Assembly: GCF_900188205.1 (NCBI RefSeq) | Contig: NZ_FZOH01000003.1 | Location: 332,539-396,538 of the forward strand | Direction of reading: 5' to 3' | Length of the DNA: 64,000 nt | Source of the DNA: Geodermatophilus saharensis | GTDB taxonomy: Bacteria > Actinomycetota > Actinomycetes > Mycobacteriales > Geodermatophilaceae | In this document: positions 8,939-17,625 of the stretch, one piece after another | Layout: every line of letters begins with the position of its first letter | How positions within the stretch are numbered: position 1 is the first letter of the stretch | Notes under the pieces: model-generated | Database searches by the model: none | What the model was told of the DNA's origin: nothing | Seen by the model: the letters and a program-made list of their open reading frames with translations, nothing else | Program-made: the position numbers and the translations under genes

Positions 8939-9180
8939 GGCGGTCTCCTCGGGGGAGCGCCGGGTCCCCGTGTCCCGGACGGCGACGGTGCGGCCGGGAC
9001 GCTAGCGACGGGCCGGGCTGGCCGTCACCGGCTTTTCCCGCCGGGAGCCGCATCGGGGCTCCCGTGCGGCGTGGGCCGCACCGGCGTCACCGGTCCCTCG
9101 CCCACCGTGAGCGGCGGCGTTCCTCGTCCTCGTCCGCGGCCTCCTTGCTCGCGCCCCTCGCGCGACGGCAGGCTGGCGGC

Positions 9181-10422
9181 GTGCAGGTCCCGCTGACCGC
9201 CGAGGACCGGGCGATCCTGGCGCTGGAGGGTGCCCGCCTGGTCGGGCACACGGCGACGGTGGTCCACCTGCCGGAGGGCGCGCCGGACCTGGACCGGCTG
9301 CGCGACGCCGTCGGCCGCCGGCTGACCGGCGCGCCCCGGCTGACCTGGCGGCTGGACGGGACGCCGCAGGAGCCGGTGTGGCGCCCGGGCGGGGTCGACG
9401 TCGCCGCCCACGTGGGAGCCGTCGCCACGGCCGGCCCGCTCGACGAGGCGGGGCTGCGCGGTGAGCTGGCCCGGCTGTTCGCCGAGCGGCTGGACCGCAG
9501 CCGGCCGCTGTGGCGGATGGACGTGGTCGGGCCGGTCGCCGGCGGCGGTGCGGTGCTGGTGTGGCGGGTGCACCACGCCCTGGCCGACGGCGGGACGGTG
9601 GTGCGCCTGGCCGAGGACGTGCTGTGGGACCCGGCCCCGACAGGGGACGCGCGCCCGGCGCCGCGGCCCCCGGGGGATCCCGGCGCCGCCCGCGGCTCGC
9701 TCGCCGGCGTGCTGACCGGGGAGCTCGTCCCGGGGTTGCGGCGCTCGCCGTTCGACGCGGAGGTGGGCCGCGACCGCGCGGTGGCCCTCGCCGTGGTCGC
9801 GGCGCCGCCGCTGCGCCGGGCGGCCCACCGGCTGGCCGGCGCCACGGTCAACGACGCCGTGCTCGCGGTGGTGGCCGGTGCGCTGCGCCGGTGGCTGCAG
9901 GAGCGGCACGGACAGCTGCACGGCCTGCGGGTCAAGGTGCCGGTGACGCTGCACTCCGACGGCGACGACCTCGGCAACCGCGACTCCTGGTTCCGGGTGG
10001 ACCTGCCGGTGGACGAGGCCGACCCGGTGGCCCGGCTGGCCGCCGTCCGCCGGGACACGGCGCTGCGCAAGGCCCGTCACGACGCGCGGGAGCTCGACGA
10101 GCTCACCGCCCGGATGGCGCGCCTGTCACCCCGCCTGGCCGGCTGGTCGCAGCGGTTGGAGCGCAGCGGGCGGTCCTTCGCGCTCAACGTGTCGAACGTG
10201 CGCGGCCCCGACCGGGCCGTCACCGTGCTCGGCGCACCCGTGGGCGCGGTGCAGCCCCTGGTCGAGGTGGCGCAGCACCACGCGCTGCGCGTGGGCGTGC
10301 TGTCGGTCGCCGACCGGCTCGGCTTCGGCCTCGTCGCCGACCCGGCGGTCGTCGGCGACCTCGACCGGCTGGCCACCGCGGTGGAGCAGGACGCCGCCGA
10401 GCTCGGGCGCGCCGCCGGGTGA
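9181..10422 (+). CDS. WS/DGAT-family O-acyltransferase
   Basis: A 413-residue wax-ester synthase/diacylglycerol acyltransferase homologue. The condensation-type catalytic motif HHALADG is at 131-137, preceded by RPLWRMDVVGP and followed by AGATVNDAVLAVVAGALRRWL; NVSNVRGP is the later conserved block. These enzymes acylate diacylglycerol or fatty alcohol with acyl-CoA at the membrane. It is somewhat short (usual length about 450-480). GTG 9181 lies six bases after a -10-like CAGGCT, suggesting a leaderless mRNA. The divergent MMPL neighbour is consistent with a lipid role but is weak evidence. Confidence 0.85.
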   Translation: MQVPLTAEDRAILALEGARLVGHTATVVHLPEGAPDLDRLRDAVGRRLTGAPRLTWRLDGTPQEPVWRPGGVDVAAHVGAVATAGPLDEAGLRGELARLFAERLDRSRPLWRMDVVGPVAGGGAVLVWRVHHALADGGTVVRLAEDVLWDPAPTGDARPAPRPPGDPGAARGSLAGVLTGELVPGLRRSPFDAEVGRDRAVALAVVAAPPLRRAAHRLAGATVNDAVLAVVAGALRRWLQERHGQLHGLRVKVPVTLHSDGDDLGNRDSWFRVDLPVDEADPVARLAAVRRDTALRKARHDARELDELTARMARLSPRLAGWSQRLERSGRSFALNVSNVRGPDRAVTVLGAPVGAVQPLVEVAQHHALRVGVLSVADRLGFGLVADPAVVGDLDRLATAVEQDAAELGRAAG

Positions 10423-10427
10423 CCCGG

Positions 10428-10464
10428 GGTGGAGCCGTGCCGGCCCGGCCGGCACGGCTCCACC
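10428..10464. terminator. bidirectional hairpin terminator
   Basis: A perfect 16-base-pair stem: the arm GGTGGAGCCGTGCCGG at 10428-10443 and its complement at 10449-10464, with a five-base loop. It lies exactly between the convergent WS/DGAT and ssb genes. There is no T-tract, as is usual for actinobacterial terminators. Confidence 0.75.
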
Positions 10465-10476
10465 GACGGCGGGAGC

Positions 10477-10974
10477 TCAGAAGGGCGGCTCCTCGCCGGG
10501 GTCACCGGCCGCGGCCCACGGGTCGTCCGCGCCGGCCCGGGCCGGCGCGGGGCCGGCCTCGCCGGACCCGCCCGCGTGCCCGTTCCTGCCGCCGGGGCGG
10601 TCGGCGGGGCGGGACGCGCGGGCGACGGTGGCCGTCGCGTAGCGCAGCGACGGGCCGATCTCGTCGACCTCCAGCTCGACGACGGTGCGCTTCTCGCCCT
10701 CCTTGGTCTCGAACGAGCGCTGCTTGAGGCGGCCCTGCGCCACCACCCGGGAGCCGCGGGTCAGTGACTCGGCGACGTTCTCCGCCGCCTGCCGCCAGAC
10801 GTTGCAGCGCAGGAACAGCGCCTCGCCGTCCTTCCACTCCTGGGTCTGGCGGTCCAGGGTGCGCGGGGTCGAGGCGATGGTGAAGTTGGCGACCGCCGCG
10901 CCCGAGGGCGTCCAGCGCAACTCGGGGTCGCTGGTCAGGTTGCCGATGACGGTGATGACAGTCTCGCCGGCCAT
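10477..10974 (-). CDS. ssb: single-stranded DNA-binding protein, stand-alone paralogue
   Basis: A 165-residue SSB. The OB fold runs from [20 protein letters not shown] to about residue 115, with [18 protein letters not shown] and [15 protein letters not shown] as classical strands. A Gly/Pro/Ala-rich linker leads to an acidic C-terminal tip, DPGEEPPF, resembling the DDDIPF docking tail. The primary actinobacterial ssb sits between rpsF and rpsR; this gene does not, so it is probably a second SSB (SsbB-like). ATG 10974 was chosen because the OB fold begins there. It diverges from recD2 and is near a RecA-fold ATPase and a Cas4-like nuclease, suggesting a recombination or repair role. Confidence 0.9.
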   Translation of the reverse strand: MAGETVITVIGNLTSDPELRWTPSGAAVANFTIASTPRTLDRQTQEWKDGEALFLRCNVWRQAAENVAESLTRGSRVVAQGRLKQRSFETKEGEKRTVVELEVDEIGPSLRYATATVARASRPADRPGGRNGHAGGSGEAGPAPARAGADDPWAAAGDPGEEPPF

Positions 10975-11089
10975 GGTCCGGTCCTCCGTAACGTCGGTGC
11001 AGCGCTCAGGTGAGCGCCCGGAGGCTACGGACGGGCACCGACAGTTCCCGGGCCCGCGACCGGTGGCCCGGCCCCCGCGCGCCGGAGGT

Positions 11090-13339
11090 GTGACCATCGG
11101 CAGGGTGCAGGAGGTGCGGACCCCGTCGGTCCTGGAGGCGACGCTGGAGCGGGTCACCTTCGCCAACCCGCAGACCGGCTACACCGTGGCCCGGGTGGAC
11201 ACCGGGCGCGGCGGTGACCTGGTCACCGTCGTCGGGTCGCTGCTGGGCGCGCAGCCGGGGGAGACGCTGCGGCTGCGCGGACGGTGGGGGGCGCACCCCC
11301 AGTACGGCCGCCAGTTCCTCGTCGAGGACTACACCACCGTGCTGCCGGCCACGGTGCAGGGCATCCGCCGCTACCTGGGCTCCGGGCTGGTCAAGGGGAT
11401 CGGCCCGCGGCTGGCCGAGCGGATCGTCGACCACTTCGGCACCGACGCGCTGCGGGTGATCGAGGAGCAGCCCGGGCGCCTGGCGGAGGTGCCCAACCTC
11501 GGCCCCAAGCGCACCCGGCTGATCACCGAGGCCTGGGAGGAGCAGCGGGCCATCAAGGAGGTGATGGTCTTCCTGCAGGGCGTCGGGGTGTCGACGTCGC
11601 TGGCCGTGCGCGTCTACCGGCAGTACGGCGACGCGTCGATCGGCGTCGTCCGCGCCGAGCCCTACCGGCTGGCCGCCGAGGTCTGGGGCATCGGCTTCAA
11701 GACCGCCGACACCATCGCGGCCGCGGTCGGCATCCCGCACGACAGCACCGAGCGGGTCGAGGCCGGCGTGCAGTTCGTGCTCTCCGAGGCCACCGGCCAG
11801 GGTCACTGCTTCCTCCCCGAGGACGACCTCCTCGCCCGGTCGGTGGAGATGCTGCAGGTGCCGGCGAGCCTGGTCCGGCACTGCCTGGCCCTGCTGGTGG
11901 CCGAGGACAACCTCGTCCGCGAGGAGTTTCCCGGCGCGCCGGGGGAGCCGCCCACGGTGGCGTACTACCTCGTCCCCTTCCACCGCGCCGAGGTCTCCCT
12001 CGCCGGAGGGCTCAAGCGGCTGGCCGGCGCCGACGTCGACCGGATGGCGGCCTTCGGCGGGGTGGACTGGGACGCCGCGCTGTCCTGGCTGCGCCGGTGC
12101 ACCGGCGTGGACCTGGCACCCGGCCAGCAGGACGCCGTGCGCCTGGCCCTGACGGCGAAGGTCGCCGTCCTCACCGGCGGGCCCGGCTGCGGCAAGAGCT
12201 TCACGGTGCGCTCGGTGGTCACGCTCGCGGCGGCCAAGGGCGCGCGGGTGCTGCTGGCCGCCCCCACCGGCCGGGCGGCCAAGCGGCTGACCGAGCTGAC
12301 CGGCGTCGAGGCGGTCACCGTGCACCGGCTGCTGGAGCTGCGGCCCGGCGGCGACGCCGCCTACGACCGGGACCGGCCGCTGGACGCCGACCTGGTGGTG
12401 GTCGACGAGTCCTCGATGCTGGACCTGCTGCTGGCCAACAAGCTGGTGCGGGCCGTGCCCCCGGGAGCGCACCTGCTGCTCGTCGGCGACGTCGACCAGC
12501 TGCCCTCGGTCGGCGCCGGGGAGGTGCTGCGCGACCTGCTCGCCGAGGGCACCCCCATCCCGCACGTGCGGCTGACCCAGGTGTTCCGCCAGGCCAGCCG
12601 GTCGGGGGTGGTGACCAACGCCCACCGGATCAACGCCGGCCGCCCGCCGCAGGTGCGCGGCCTCGACGACTTCTTCCTGTTCAGCACCGACGACGCCGAG
12701 GAGGCCGCCCGGCTGACCGTGGACGTCGTCGTCCGGCGGATTCCGGCCCGCTTCGGGCTCGACCCCCGCCGCGACGTCCAGGTGCTCACCCCGGTGCACC
12801 GCGGGCCGGCCGGCGCCGCCGCGCTCAACGAGCTGCTGCAGGAGGCGCTCACCCCGGCCGCCCCCGACCGGGCCGAGAAGCGGTTCGGCGGGCGGGTGTT
12901 CCGCGTCGGGGACAAGGTCAGCCAGGTCCGCAACGACTACGACAAGGGCGCCAACGGGGTCTTCAACGGCACCCAGGGCGTCGTCACCGCCGTCGACCCG
13001 GTCGAGCAGACGCTCACCGTGGTCACCGACGAGGACGAGACCATCCGCTACGACTTCGCCGAGCTCGACGAGCTCGTGCACGCCTACGCGGTCACCGTCC
13101 ACCGCTCCCAGGGCAGCGAGTACCCCTGCGTCGTCGTCCCGCTGACGACCAGCGCGTGGATGATGCTGCAGCGCAACCTGCTCTACACCGCGGTCACCCG
13201 CGCCAAGCAGCTCGTCGTGCTCGTCGGCTCCCCGCGGGCGCTGGGTCAGGCGGTGCGGGCCACCGGCTCCGGCCGGCGGCACACCGCCCTCGCCCGCCGG
13301 CTGCGCGGCCGTCCCCAGCCGCTGCCGGGCGCGGCGTGA
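11090..13339 (+). CDS. recD2: RecD2-type DNA helicase
   Basis: A 749-residue SF1B helicase. The N-terminal region (1-340) has the RecD2-specific OB-like domain ([16 protein letters not shown]) and helix-hairpin-helix repeats ([32 protein letters not shown]). The helicase core has Walker [10 protein letters not shown] (363-371), motif Ia [10 protein letters not shown], Walker [10 protein letters not shown], and near the end [11 protein letters not shown] and [10 protein letters not shown] (motifs V-VI). RecD2 is a 5'-3' helicase acting without RecBC. Possible starts are GTG 11090 and GTG 11105; no well-spaced ribosome site decides. It diverges from ssb across about 115 bases, so both may share control. 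Confidence 0.9.
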   Translation: MTIGRVQEVRTPSVLEATLERVTFANPQTGYTVARVDTGRGGDLVTVVGSLLGAQPGETLRLRGRWGAHPQYGRQFLVEDYTTVLPATVQGIRRYLGSGLVKGIGPRLAERIVDHFGTDALRVIEEQPGRLAEVPNLGPKRTRLITEAWEEQRAIKEVMVFLQGVGVSTSLAVRVYRQYGDASIGVVRAEPYRLAAEVWGIGFKTADTIAAAVGIPHDSTERVEAGVQFVLSEATGQGHCFLPEDDLLARSVEMLQVPASLVRHCLALLVAEDNLVREEFPGAPGEPPTVAYYLVPFHRAEVSLAGGLKRLAGADVDRMAAFGGVDWDAALSWLRRCTGVDLAPGQQDAVRLALTAKVAVLTGGPGCGKSFTVRSVVTLAAAKGARVLLAAPTGRAAKRLTELTGVEAVTVHRLLELRPGGDAAYDRDRPLDADLVVVDESSMLDLLLANKLVRAVPPGAHLLLVGDVDQLPSVGAGEVLRDLLAEGTPIPHVRLTQVFRQASRSGVVTNAHRINAGRPPQVRGLDDFFLFSTDDAEEAARLTVDVVVRRIPARFGLDPRRDVQVLTPVHRGPAGAAALNELLQEALTPAAPDRAEKRFGGRVFRVGDKVSQVRNDYDKGANGVFNGTQGVVTAVDPVEQTLTVVTDEDETIRYDFAELDELVHAYAVTVHRSQGSEYPCVVVPLTTSAWMMLQRNLLYTAVTRAKQLVVLVGSPRALGQAVRATGSGRRHTALARRLRGRPQPLPGAA

Positions 13340-13355
13340 CGAGGACCCGAGGGCG

Positions 13356-13916
13356 TCAGCGGGCGTGCAGCCGGCGCGTCTCCAGCTCGTGCTCGCGGAG
13401 CTCCTCCCGGGTCTCCAGCGCCGCCTGCGCCTGCACCTCCAGGCCGGCGAAGGTGTCCTCCACCTGCTGCAGCCGCAGCCACCAGGCGGTCAGGGCGTAG
13501 CGGTCGGCCAGGTCGTCCGGGGCGCACGCGAGCAGGCCGCGGATGGAGGCGTCGGCCCGCTCGAGCACCCCGGAGTCGTCGTCGGGCGAAGCGGCCCGCG
13601 CCGCCCAGAACACCTCCGCCCACAGCGCGGCCACCGCGACGCCGCCGGCCGGCGGCACCCGCTGCTCGAAGGCCAGCCGCCGGCCGGTGGCGACGGCGGT
13701 CAGCCGCAGGGTCAGCAGGCGGCGCACCAGCCGCAGGAACTCCGGTGCGGAGGCCCGGTACGCCTCGGGGCTGCCGGCGTCGGCCATGCGCCGGTAGACG
13801 TCCTGCAGGCGCTGCGCGGTCTCCTGGCTGCGCAGCCACAGCTCGTAGCGCGTCGCCGGTCGCGGGAGGACGGCGTCCCGTGCCCCACCCGGACCGTCGT
13901 CGGAGGAGGCGCCCAC
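13356..13916 (-). CDS. hypothetical helical protein with C-terminal coiled coil
   Basis: 186 residues from GTG 13916. No known domain is recognised. The protein is strongly helical: YELWLRSQETAQRLQDVYRR, then APEFLRLVRRLLTLRLTAVA, and a C-terminal Glu/Arg-rich stretch (TREELREHELETRRLHAR) likely to be a coiled coil. One cysteine and several tryptophans occur. It is convergent with recD2 and divergent from the Sak4-like ATPase gene. Position between recombination genes is the only functional hint. Codon use matches the chromosome, so recent acquisition is not indicated. Confidence 0.6.
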   Translation of the reverse strand: MGASSDDGPGGARDAVLPRPATRYELWLRSQETAQRLQDVYRRMADAGSPEAYRASAPEFLRLVRRLLTLRLTAVATGRRLAFEQRVPPAGGVAVAALWAEVFWAARAASPDDDSGVLERADASIRGLLACAPDDLADRYALTAWWLRLQQVEDTFAGLEVQAQAALETREELREHELETRRLHAR

Positions 13917-14066
13917 GGTGCCGCACGGTAGTGCCGGCCGGTCCCCGGTGCAGCCCGCCGCGCCGCGCCCCCGTGGGACGCCGGTCACCGTTCCGCCGAG
14001 AGCGAACGCCCCGCCCGCGTGTCCGGCGGGGCGGCTTGACAGCACGGTTCTGTCGGTACCCGTCCC

Positions 14067-14104
14067 TAGATTCCGGATCGACATCTTCCCCGTGTCGACA
14101 AGGA
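14067..14104 (+). promoter_or_regulatory. candidate promoter -10 and ribosome site of the Sak4-like gene
   Basis: A TAGATT hexamer at 14067-14072 fits an actinobacterial -10 element, and AAGGAG at about 14099-14104 is well spaced before ATG 14112. A TTGACA at 14036-14041 lies nearby, but 25 bases from the -10, too far for a standard pair. No SOS box is visible in this region. Confidence 0.4.
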
Positions 14105-14111
14105 GTCCCCC

Positions 14112-15602
14112 ATGGCCACCTCCGGCCTCAAGACCCGCAAGCCCACCGGCCGCGTGCCGTGGCCGTGCATCCTCCTGGAGGGTGAGGAGAAGGCCGGCAA
14201 GAGCTGGGCGCTGGCCCAGTTCAGCGCCAGCGACAAGATCGGCGCGCTGTACTGGATCGACCTCAACGAGGGCGCCGGCGACGAGTACGGCGCCATCCCC
14301 GGCGCGCGCTACGAGCTCGTGGAGCACGACGGCTCCTACGCCGCGGTGCTGGCCGCCGTCCAGGCGGTCAAGGCCGAGGCGCGCCGCGCGGCCGACGCCG
14401 GCGAGCCGCCGGTCGTGCTCGGCATCGACACCGGCTCGGCCATCTGGGACGGCCTGAAGGACTGGGCCAGCGAGCGCGCCGCGAAGTCCGCCCGCAACCG
14501 CGAGCTGCTCAAGCGCGACCCCAACGCCGAGATCACCATCAGCCAGAACCTGTGGAACGACGCCGGCGCGCGCTGGCGCAAGCTGCAGACCGAGCTGCTG
14601 ACCTTCCCCGGCATCGTCGTGGTGACCGCGCGCGGCAAGGAGGTCACCGAGGTCGACGCCAACGGCCGCCCGATCGAGGGGCAGAAGACCTGGTCGGTGC
14701 AGACCCACCGGGAGTTCCCCTACGCGGCCAGCGTGTGGATGCGGCTGCGCCGCGGCCGGCGGCCGCTGATCGTCGGCGCGCGCAGCGTGCACGTGGGCAT
14801 CAAGCCCAACGACGACCCGGCCCGCGAGGTCACCGCACGCGAGGCGAACGGCCGGCTGCTGGAGTGGCTGGTCTTCGACGCCCTCAAGTGCGACCCGGGC
14901 ACCGCGCACGTGCGCGACCTCGTCGCCTTCCACGGCGGCGGGCTGCTCGACCACGAGCGGACCGAGCAGGCCGCCGCCGCCCGAGCGGGCGCCGTCGCGG
15001 CCGGCGTCGGGGGCGGTGCGGCGGCCGGACGGCGGGGCTCGGACCTCGCCGACCTCGTCGCGCGGATCGGCGAGGCCGGTGACGACGACGAGCTGCGCGA
15101 GGTGTGGGCCGAGGCCAACCGCGCCGCGCTGCTCTCGGTCGACGTGCCGACCCCGGGCGGCAACTACACCGTCGCCGAGCTGATCCAGGCCCGGCACGAG
15201 GAGTTCGTGGAGGCGTCGTCATCCGCCGGGGGCCGGTCCGCGGAGCGCCGCCGGGCGCCCGCGGCCGCGCAGGCCCCGGCGCCGCAGACGCCGGCCGCGG
15301 TGGTCGAGGCCGCCCGGGCCGCCGCGGCGGCCGCCCGCCCGTCGCCCGAGCCCGAGACCGCGCCGGTCAACCCGCTGCTGGAGCCCTCGGCGACCCCGGA
15401 CGACCCGCGGGAGCGCCGGCTCAACGCCGCCCGCCGGGGCGTGCTGGCCAGCCTGGAGGCCCTCGGCGTCACGGAGGAGCAGATCGGCGCCCGGTTCGGC
15501 CGGCCGGCCGAGCAGGTGGCCACCAAGCGGCTGACCGCGCTGGTCCGCGACGTGATCGCCCGCCAGCGGGCCTCGGCCGACGACCGCCCGGACGTCGCCT
15601 GA
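14112..15602 (+). CDS. phage-type RecA-fold ATPase (Sak4-like annealase)
   Basis: A 496-residue protein. Residues 1-270 form a P-loop ATPase core: Walker A GEEKAGKS (24-31), ALYWIDLNEGAGDEYG, and Walker B VVLGIDTGS (101-109). These features resemble the phage-encoded RecA-like ATPases called Sak4 or AAA ATP-binding proteins, which work with an SSB and an exonuclease in single-strand annealing. Residues 320-400 are Ala/Pro-rich linker, and the C-terminal 60 residues (RRGVLASLEALGVTEEQIGARFGRPAEQV) form a small helical, HTH-like domain. The neighbours (ssb, recD2, Cas4-like nuclease) support recombination. A good ribosome site precedes ATG 14112. It could also be a core phage replication ATPase. 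Confidence 0.7.
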   Translation: MATSGLKTRKPTGRVPWPCILLEGEEKAGKSWALAQFSASDKIGALYWIDLNEGAGDEYGAIPGARYELVEHDGSYAAVLAAVQAVKAEARRAADAGEPPVVLGIDTGSAIWDGLKDWASERAAKSARNRELLKRDPNAEITISQNLWNDAGARWRKLQTELLTFPGIVVVTARGKEVTEVDANGRPIEGQKTWSVQTHREFPYAASVWMRLRRGRRPLIVGARSVHVGIKPNDDPAREVTAREANGRLLEWLVFDALKCDPGTAHVRDLVAFHGGGLLDHERTEQAAAARAGAVAAGVGGGAAAGRRGSDLADLVARIGEAGDDDELREVWAEANRAALLSVDVPTPGGNYTVAELIQARHEEFVEASSSAGGRSAERRRAPAAAQAPAPQTPAAVVEAARAAAAAARPSPEPETAPVNPLLEPSATPDDPRERRLNAARRGVLASLEALGVTEEQIGARFGRPAEQVATKRLTALVRDVIARQRASADDRPDVA

Positions 15603-15610
15603 GCCGAGCC

Positions 15611-15646
15611 GCCGGGGCGGGGCCGGACTCCCGGCCCCGCCCCGGC
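15611..15646. terminator. perfect 16-bp hairpin between ATPase and nuclease genes
   Basis: GCCGGGGCGGGGCCGG (15611-15626) pairs perfectly with 15631-15646 across the loop ACTC. It starts eight bases after the ATPase stop and precedes the nuclease ribosome site. It may attenuate transcription or stabilise the upstream mRNA. No T-tract follows. Confidence 0.6.
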
Positions 15647-15666
15647 CCCGACCAGAGGAGGACGCG

Positions 15667-16716
15667 GTGACCGCCGTCCTGCCCGCCCGCCCCAGCGCCG
15701 CCGAGCGGCGGGCCGCGCCGAGCCTGGCCGCCGCGGTGCGCGACCTCGACAGCCGCCGGGCCCGCTCCCGCCAGCGGATGATCGGCGCCTCCGAGCTCGG
15801 CGAGTGCCGGCGGCGGGCGGCCTACCGGATCGCCCGCCGCCGCCCGACCAACACCCGCACCGGGCTGCAGGCCTTCATGGGCACCGAGCTGCACCGCGGG
15901 GTGCTGCGCGCCCTGCGCCGCCAGTACGGCGGCCTCACCGAGGTGGCCCTGCGGGGCGAGCAGGTGAAGGGCCGCTGCGACTGGTGGCACGCCCCGGTCG
16001 TGGAGGACCTCAAGACGACGTCCCGGTTCGGGTTCGAGCGGGTCCTCACCCGCGGTGTCCCGGTGCGGCACTGGTTCCAGGTCGCCGTCTACGCCTGGCT
16101 GCTGCGCACCGGGCAGACCGCCGACCGCCGGCTCGAGGCCGGCGCCGGGCAGGACGTCGACGGGCTGCGGATCCGCTACCTGTCGCGCGACTCGGGCGAG
16201 GACGTCGTCTTCGAGGCCGACCACGACCCGGCGCTGACCGCCGAGGCGATCATGTGGCTCGCCGACGTCTACGCCACCGTCGAGGACGACGGCGCCGACG
16301 CCGTCCCGCGCGACGGGTTCGGGCCCGGCGTGGACACGATGTGCGACTGGTGCCCGTTCCTCGACCTGTGCTGGGGTCCGCCGGTCGACCCCGCGACCGA
16401 GGGGGAGGGATCCCGCCAGTCCCGCCTGACGGTCACCGACCAGGACTACGTCGCCGCCGTGCACGACTACGACGCCTGGCGGGCCGCGGAGAACGAGGCC
16501 CGGCGGCACAAGGAGTACGCGCGGGAACGGCTGCGCGGCCGCTCCGGACCGGCGGGCGACCTGGACTGCGAGTGGTCCGGCGGCGGCCTGCGCTCCCAGG
16601 TGGACAAGGACGCCGCGGTGGAGCGCCTGGTCGAGCTCGGCGAGAGCCTCCCGATCCGCACCACCCGCACCCCGCGGACGATCCGCGTCACCCGCAGCGG
16701 CACGCGGCCGGACTGA
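15667..16716 (+). CDS. Cas4-like PD-(D/E)XK nuclease with Fe-S cluster cysteines
   Basis: A 349-residue nuclease. In order: C47 in IGASELGECRRRAAYRI; H76 in MGTELHRGVL; D105 in KGRCDWW; the ExK-like core EDLKTT (E113, D114, K116); QVAVYAWLL with Q138 and Y142; and C226, C229 and C235 in CDWCPFLDLCW. This matches the Cas4/AddB group, in which one N-terminal and three C-terminal cysteines hold a 4Fe-4S cluster. Such enzymes are 5' or 3' exonucleases. No cas1 or cas2 gene or CRISPR array is present, so a phage-type recombination exonuclease is more likely than CRISPR adaptation. RBS AGAGGAGG precedes GTG 15667. It probably works with the ATPase upstream. Confidence 0.8.
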   Translation: MTAVLPARPSAAERRAAPSLAAAVRDLDSRRARSRQRMIGASELGECRRRAAYRIARRRPTNTRTGLQAFMGTELHRGVLRALRRQYGGLTEVALRGEQVKGRCDWWHAPVVEDLKTTSRFGFERVLTRGVPVRHWFQVAVYAWLLRTGQTADRRLEAGAGQDVDGLRIRYLSRDSGEDVVFEADHDPALTAEAIMWLADVYATVEDDGADAVPRDGFGPGVDTMCDWCPFLDLCWGPPVDPATEGEGSRQSRLTVTDQDYVAAVHDYDAWRAAENEARRHKEYARERLRGRSGPAGDLDCEWSGGGLRSQVDKDAAVERLVELGESLPIRTTRTPRTIRVTRSGTRPD

Positions 16717-16746
16717 GCTTGCGCCCGTCCCCCGACGGGAGGACGA

Positions 16747-16762
16747 TCGAACACACGTTCGA
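16747..16762. promoter_or_regulatory. perfect SOS box (LexA operator)
   Basis: TCGAAC-ACAC-GTTCGA at 16747-16762 is an exact match to the actinobacterial/mycobacterial LexA consensus TCGAAC-N4-GTTCGA, with perfect 6-base arms. It lies 28 bases before the ATG of the 90-residue protein and 30 bases after the nuclease stop. LexA would repress the small gene until DNA damage. Identity of the motif is seen; LexA binding is inferred. Confidence 0.85.
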
Positions 16763-16790
16763 CGACTCGATGCGATCACCGGAGGCCCCG

Positions 16791-17063
16791 ATGACCACCC
16801 TCCCGACCTCCCGCCTGCCCACCGGCGAGCCGGTGCTCACCACCGACGTGGTCGGCACCGACTTCGGTCTCCCGCTGGTCCGGCCGGCCAAGAGCAGGCA
16901 GGACGGGCGGGTGCGGGTCGTGCGCTCGCACTGCCGGGCGCACGGGGGCGTGGTCGTGTGGTTCACCGACGGCACCAAGACCCCGCCGCTGCACGGGCGC
17001 ACCACCTGGGTCCTCGCCGGGCCCGAGCCGGGCGCGGGGACGCCGGCGCGCGAGGTCGCCTGA
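16791..17063 (+). CDS. small SOS-box-controlled protein of unknown function
   Basis: A 90-residue protein from ATG 16791, with ribosome site CCGGAGG 7-8 bases upstream and a perfect SOS box 28 bases upstream. The sequence contains VLTTDVVGTDFGLPLVRPAK, then RVRVVRSHCRAHGGVVVWFTDGTKTPPLHGRTTWVLAGP. This looks like a compact beta-rich domain with a single cysteine (CRAHGG) and several histidines. No family is recognised. Because it has its own LexA operator and follows a recombination nuclease, a DNA-damage-induced accessory role (nuclease modulator, SSB or RecA partner) is a reasonable but untested inference. Confidence 0.75.
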   Translation: MTTLPTSRLPTGEPVLTTDVVGTDFGLPLVRPAKSRQDGRVRVVRSHCRAHGGVVVWFTDGTKTPPLHGRTTWVLAGPEPGAGTPAREVA

Positions 17064-17125
17064 CCCGTACGCCGGGCGGGTGGTCCCGCTCGCAGTACGG
17101 CGAGCAACCGCCACCGCGGTCCCGC

Positions 17126-17482
17126 TCAGCGCCGTGCGCCCGTGTCCGCGAGCGTGCCGCCCGCCGGTGTCCGCGCGTCCGCCGTCCCGAGGAGCACCGG
17201 CAGCACCGACCGGTACACGTCCGGGTACACGCAGGCGACGACGGTCGGCGGCTCGAGACCCGCCGCGGCCGAGTCGAGCGGCAGCTCCGCGAGATGCCGG
17301 CGCGCCTCGTCGTCGTCCCCCCACACCTCGATGCCCAGCACCCGGGAGCCGGACAGCCACGTGCGGCGGTGGAGGCACGGGCCCTCGGGCACCAGGTGGC
17401 GCGGCGGGAGCAGCCGTTGCAGCCGGGTCAGGTGTTCGGGGTCGGCGTCGGTCCAGCAGAGGTGGACGACGAGCGTCGACAT
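17126..17482 (-). CDS. hypothetical protein (118 aa)
   Basis: 118 residues from ATG 17482 with a clear ribosome site (CAGGAGG, spacing six). The sequence begins MSTLVVHLCWTDADPEHLTR and contains LHRRTWLSGSRVLGIEVWGDDDEARRHL and PPTVVACVYPDVYRSVLP. The alternating strands and helices suggest a small alpha/beta fold (possibly ferredoxin-like). No family is recognised. It is convergent with the SOS-controlled gene and upstream of the dehydrogenase gene on the same strand, but 143 bases separate it from that start, so an operon is not assured. Confidence 0.65.
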   Translation of the reverse strand: MSTLVVHLCWTDADPEHLTRLQRLLPPRHLVPEGPCLHRRTWLSGSRVLGIEVWGDDDEARRHLAELPLDSAAAGLEPPTVVACVYPDVYRSVLPVLLGTADARTPAGGTLADTGARR

Positions 17483-17625
17483 GGGGTCCTCCTGGGAGAC
17501 CGGGTCCGTGTGGGGCGGACGGACGGTAGGGAGGACGACGTCACCGGGCCGTCACCACGTGGATCCGCGCGTGGACGGCGATCTGCCGGTGCACGACGGT
17601 GTCGGCGCCGGACCGCCGGCCGCCC

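Noticed and set aside
14036..14072. TTGACA and TAGATT as one promoter
   Set aside because: The spacer is 25 bases, too long for a SigA promoter; only the -10 was kept, with low confidence.
15667..16716. CRISPR adaptation locus (Cas4)
   Set aside because: No cas1, cas2 or repeat array anywhere in the window; the Cas4-like fold is also used by phage and recombination nucleases.
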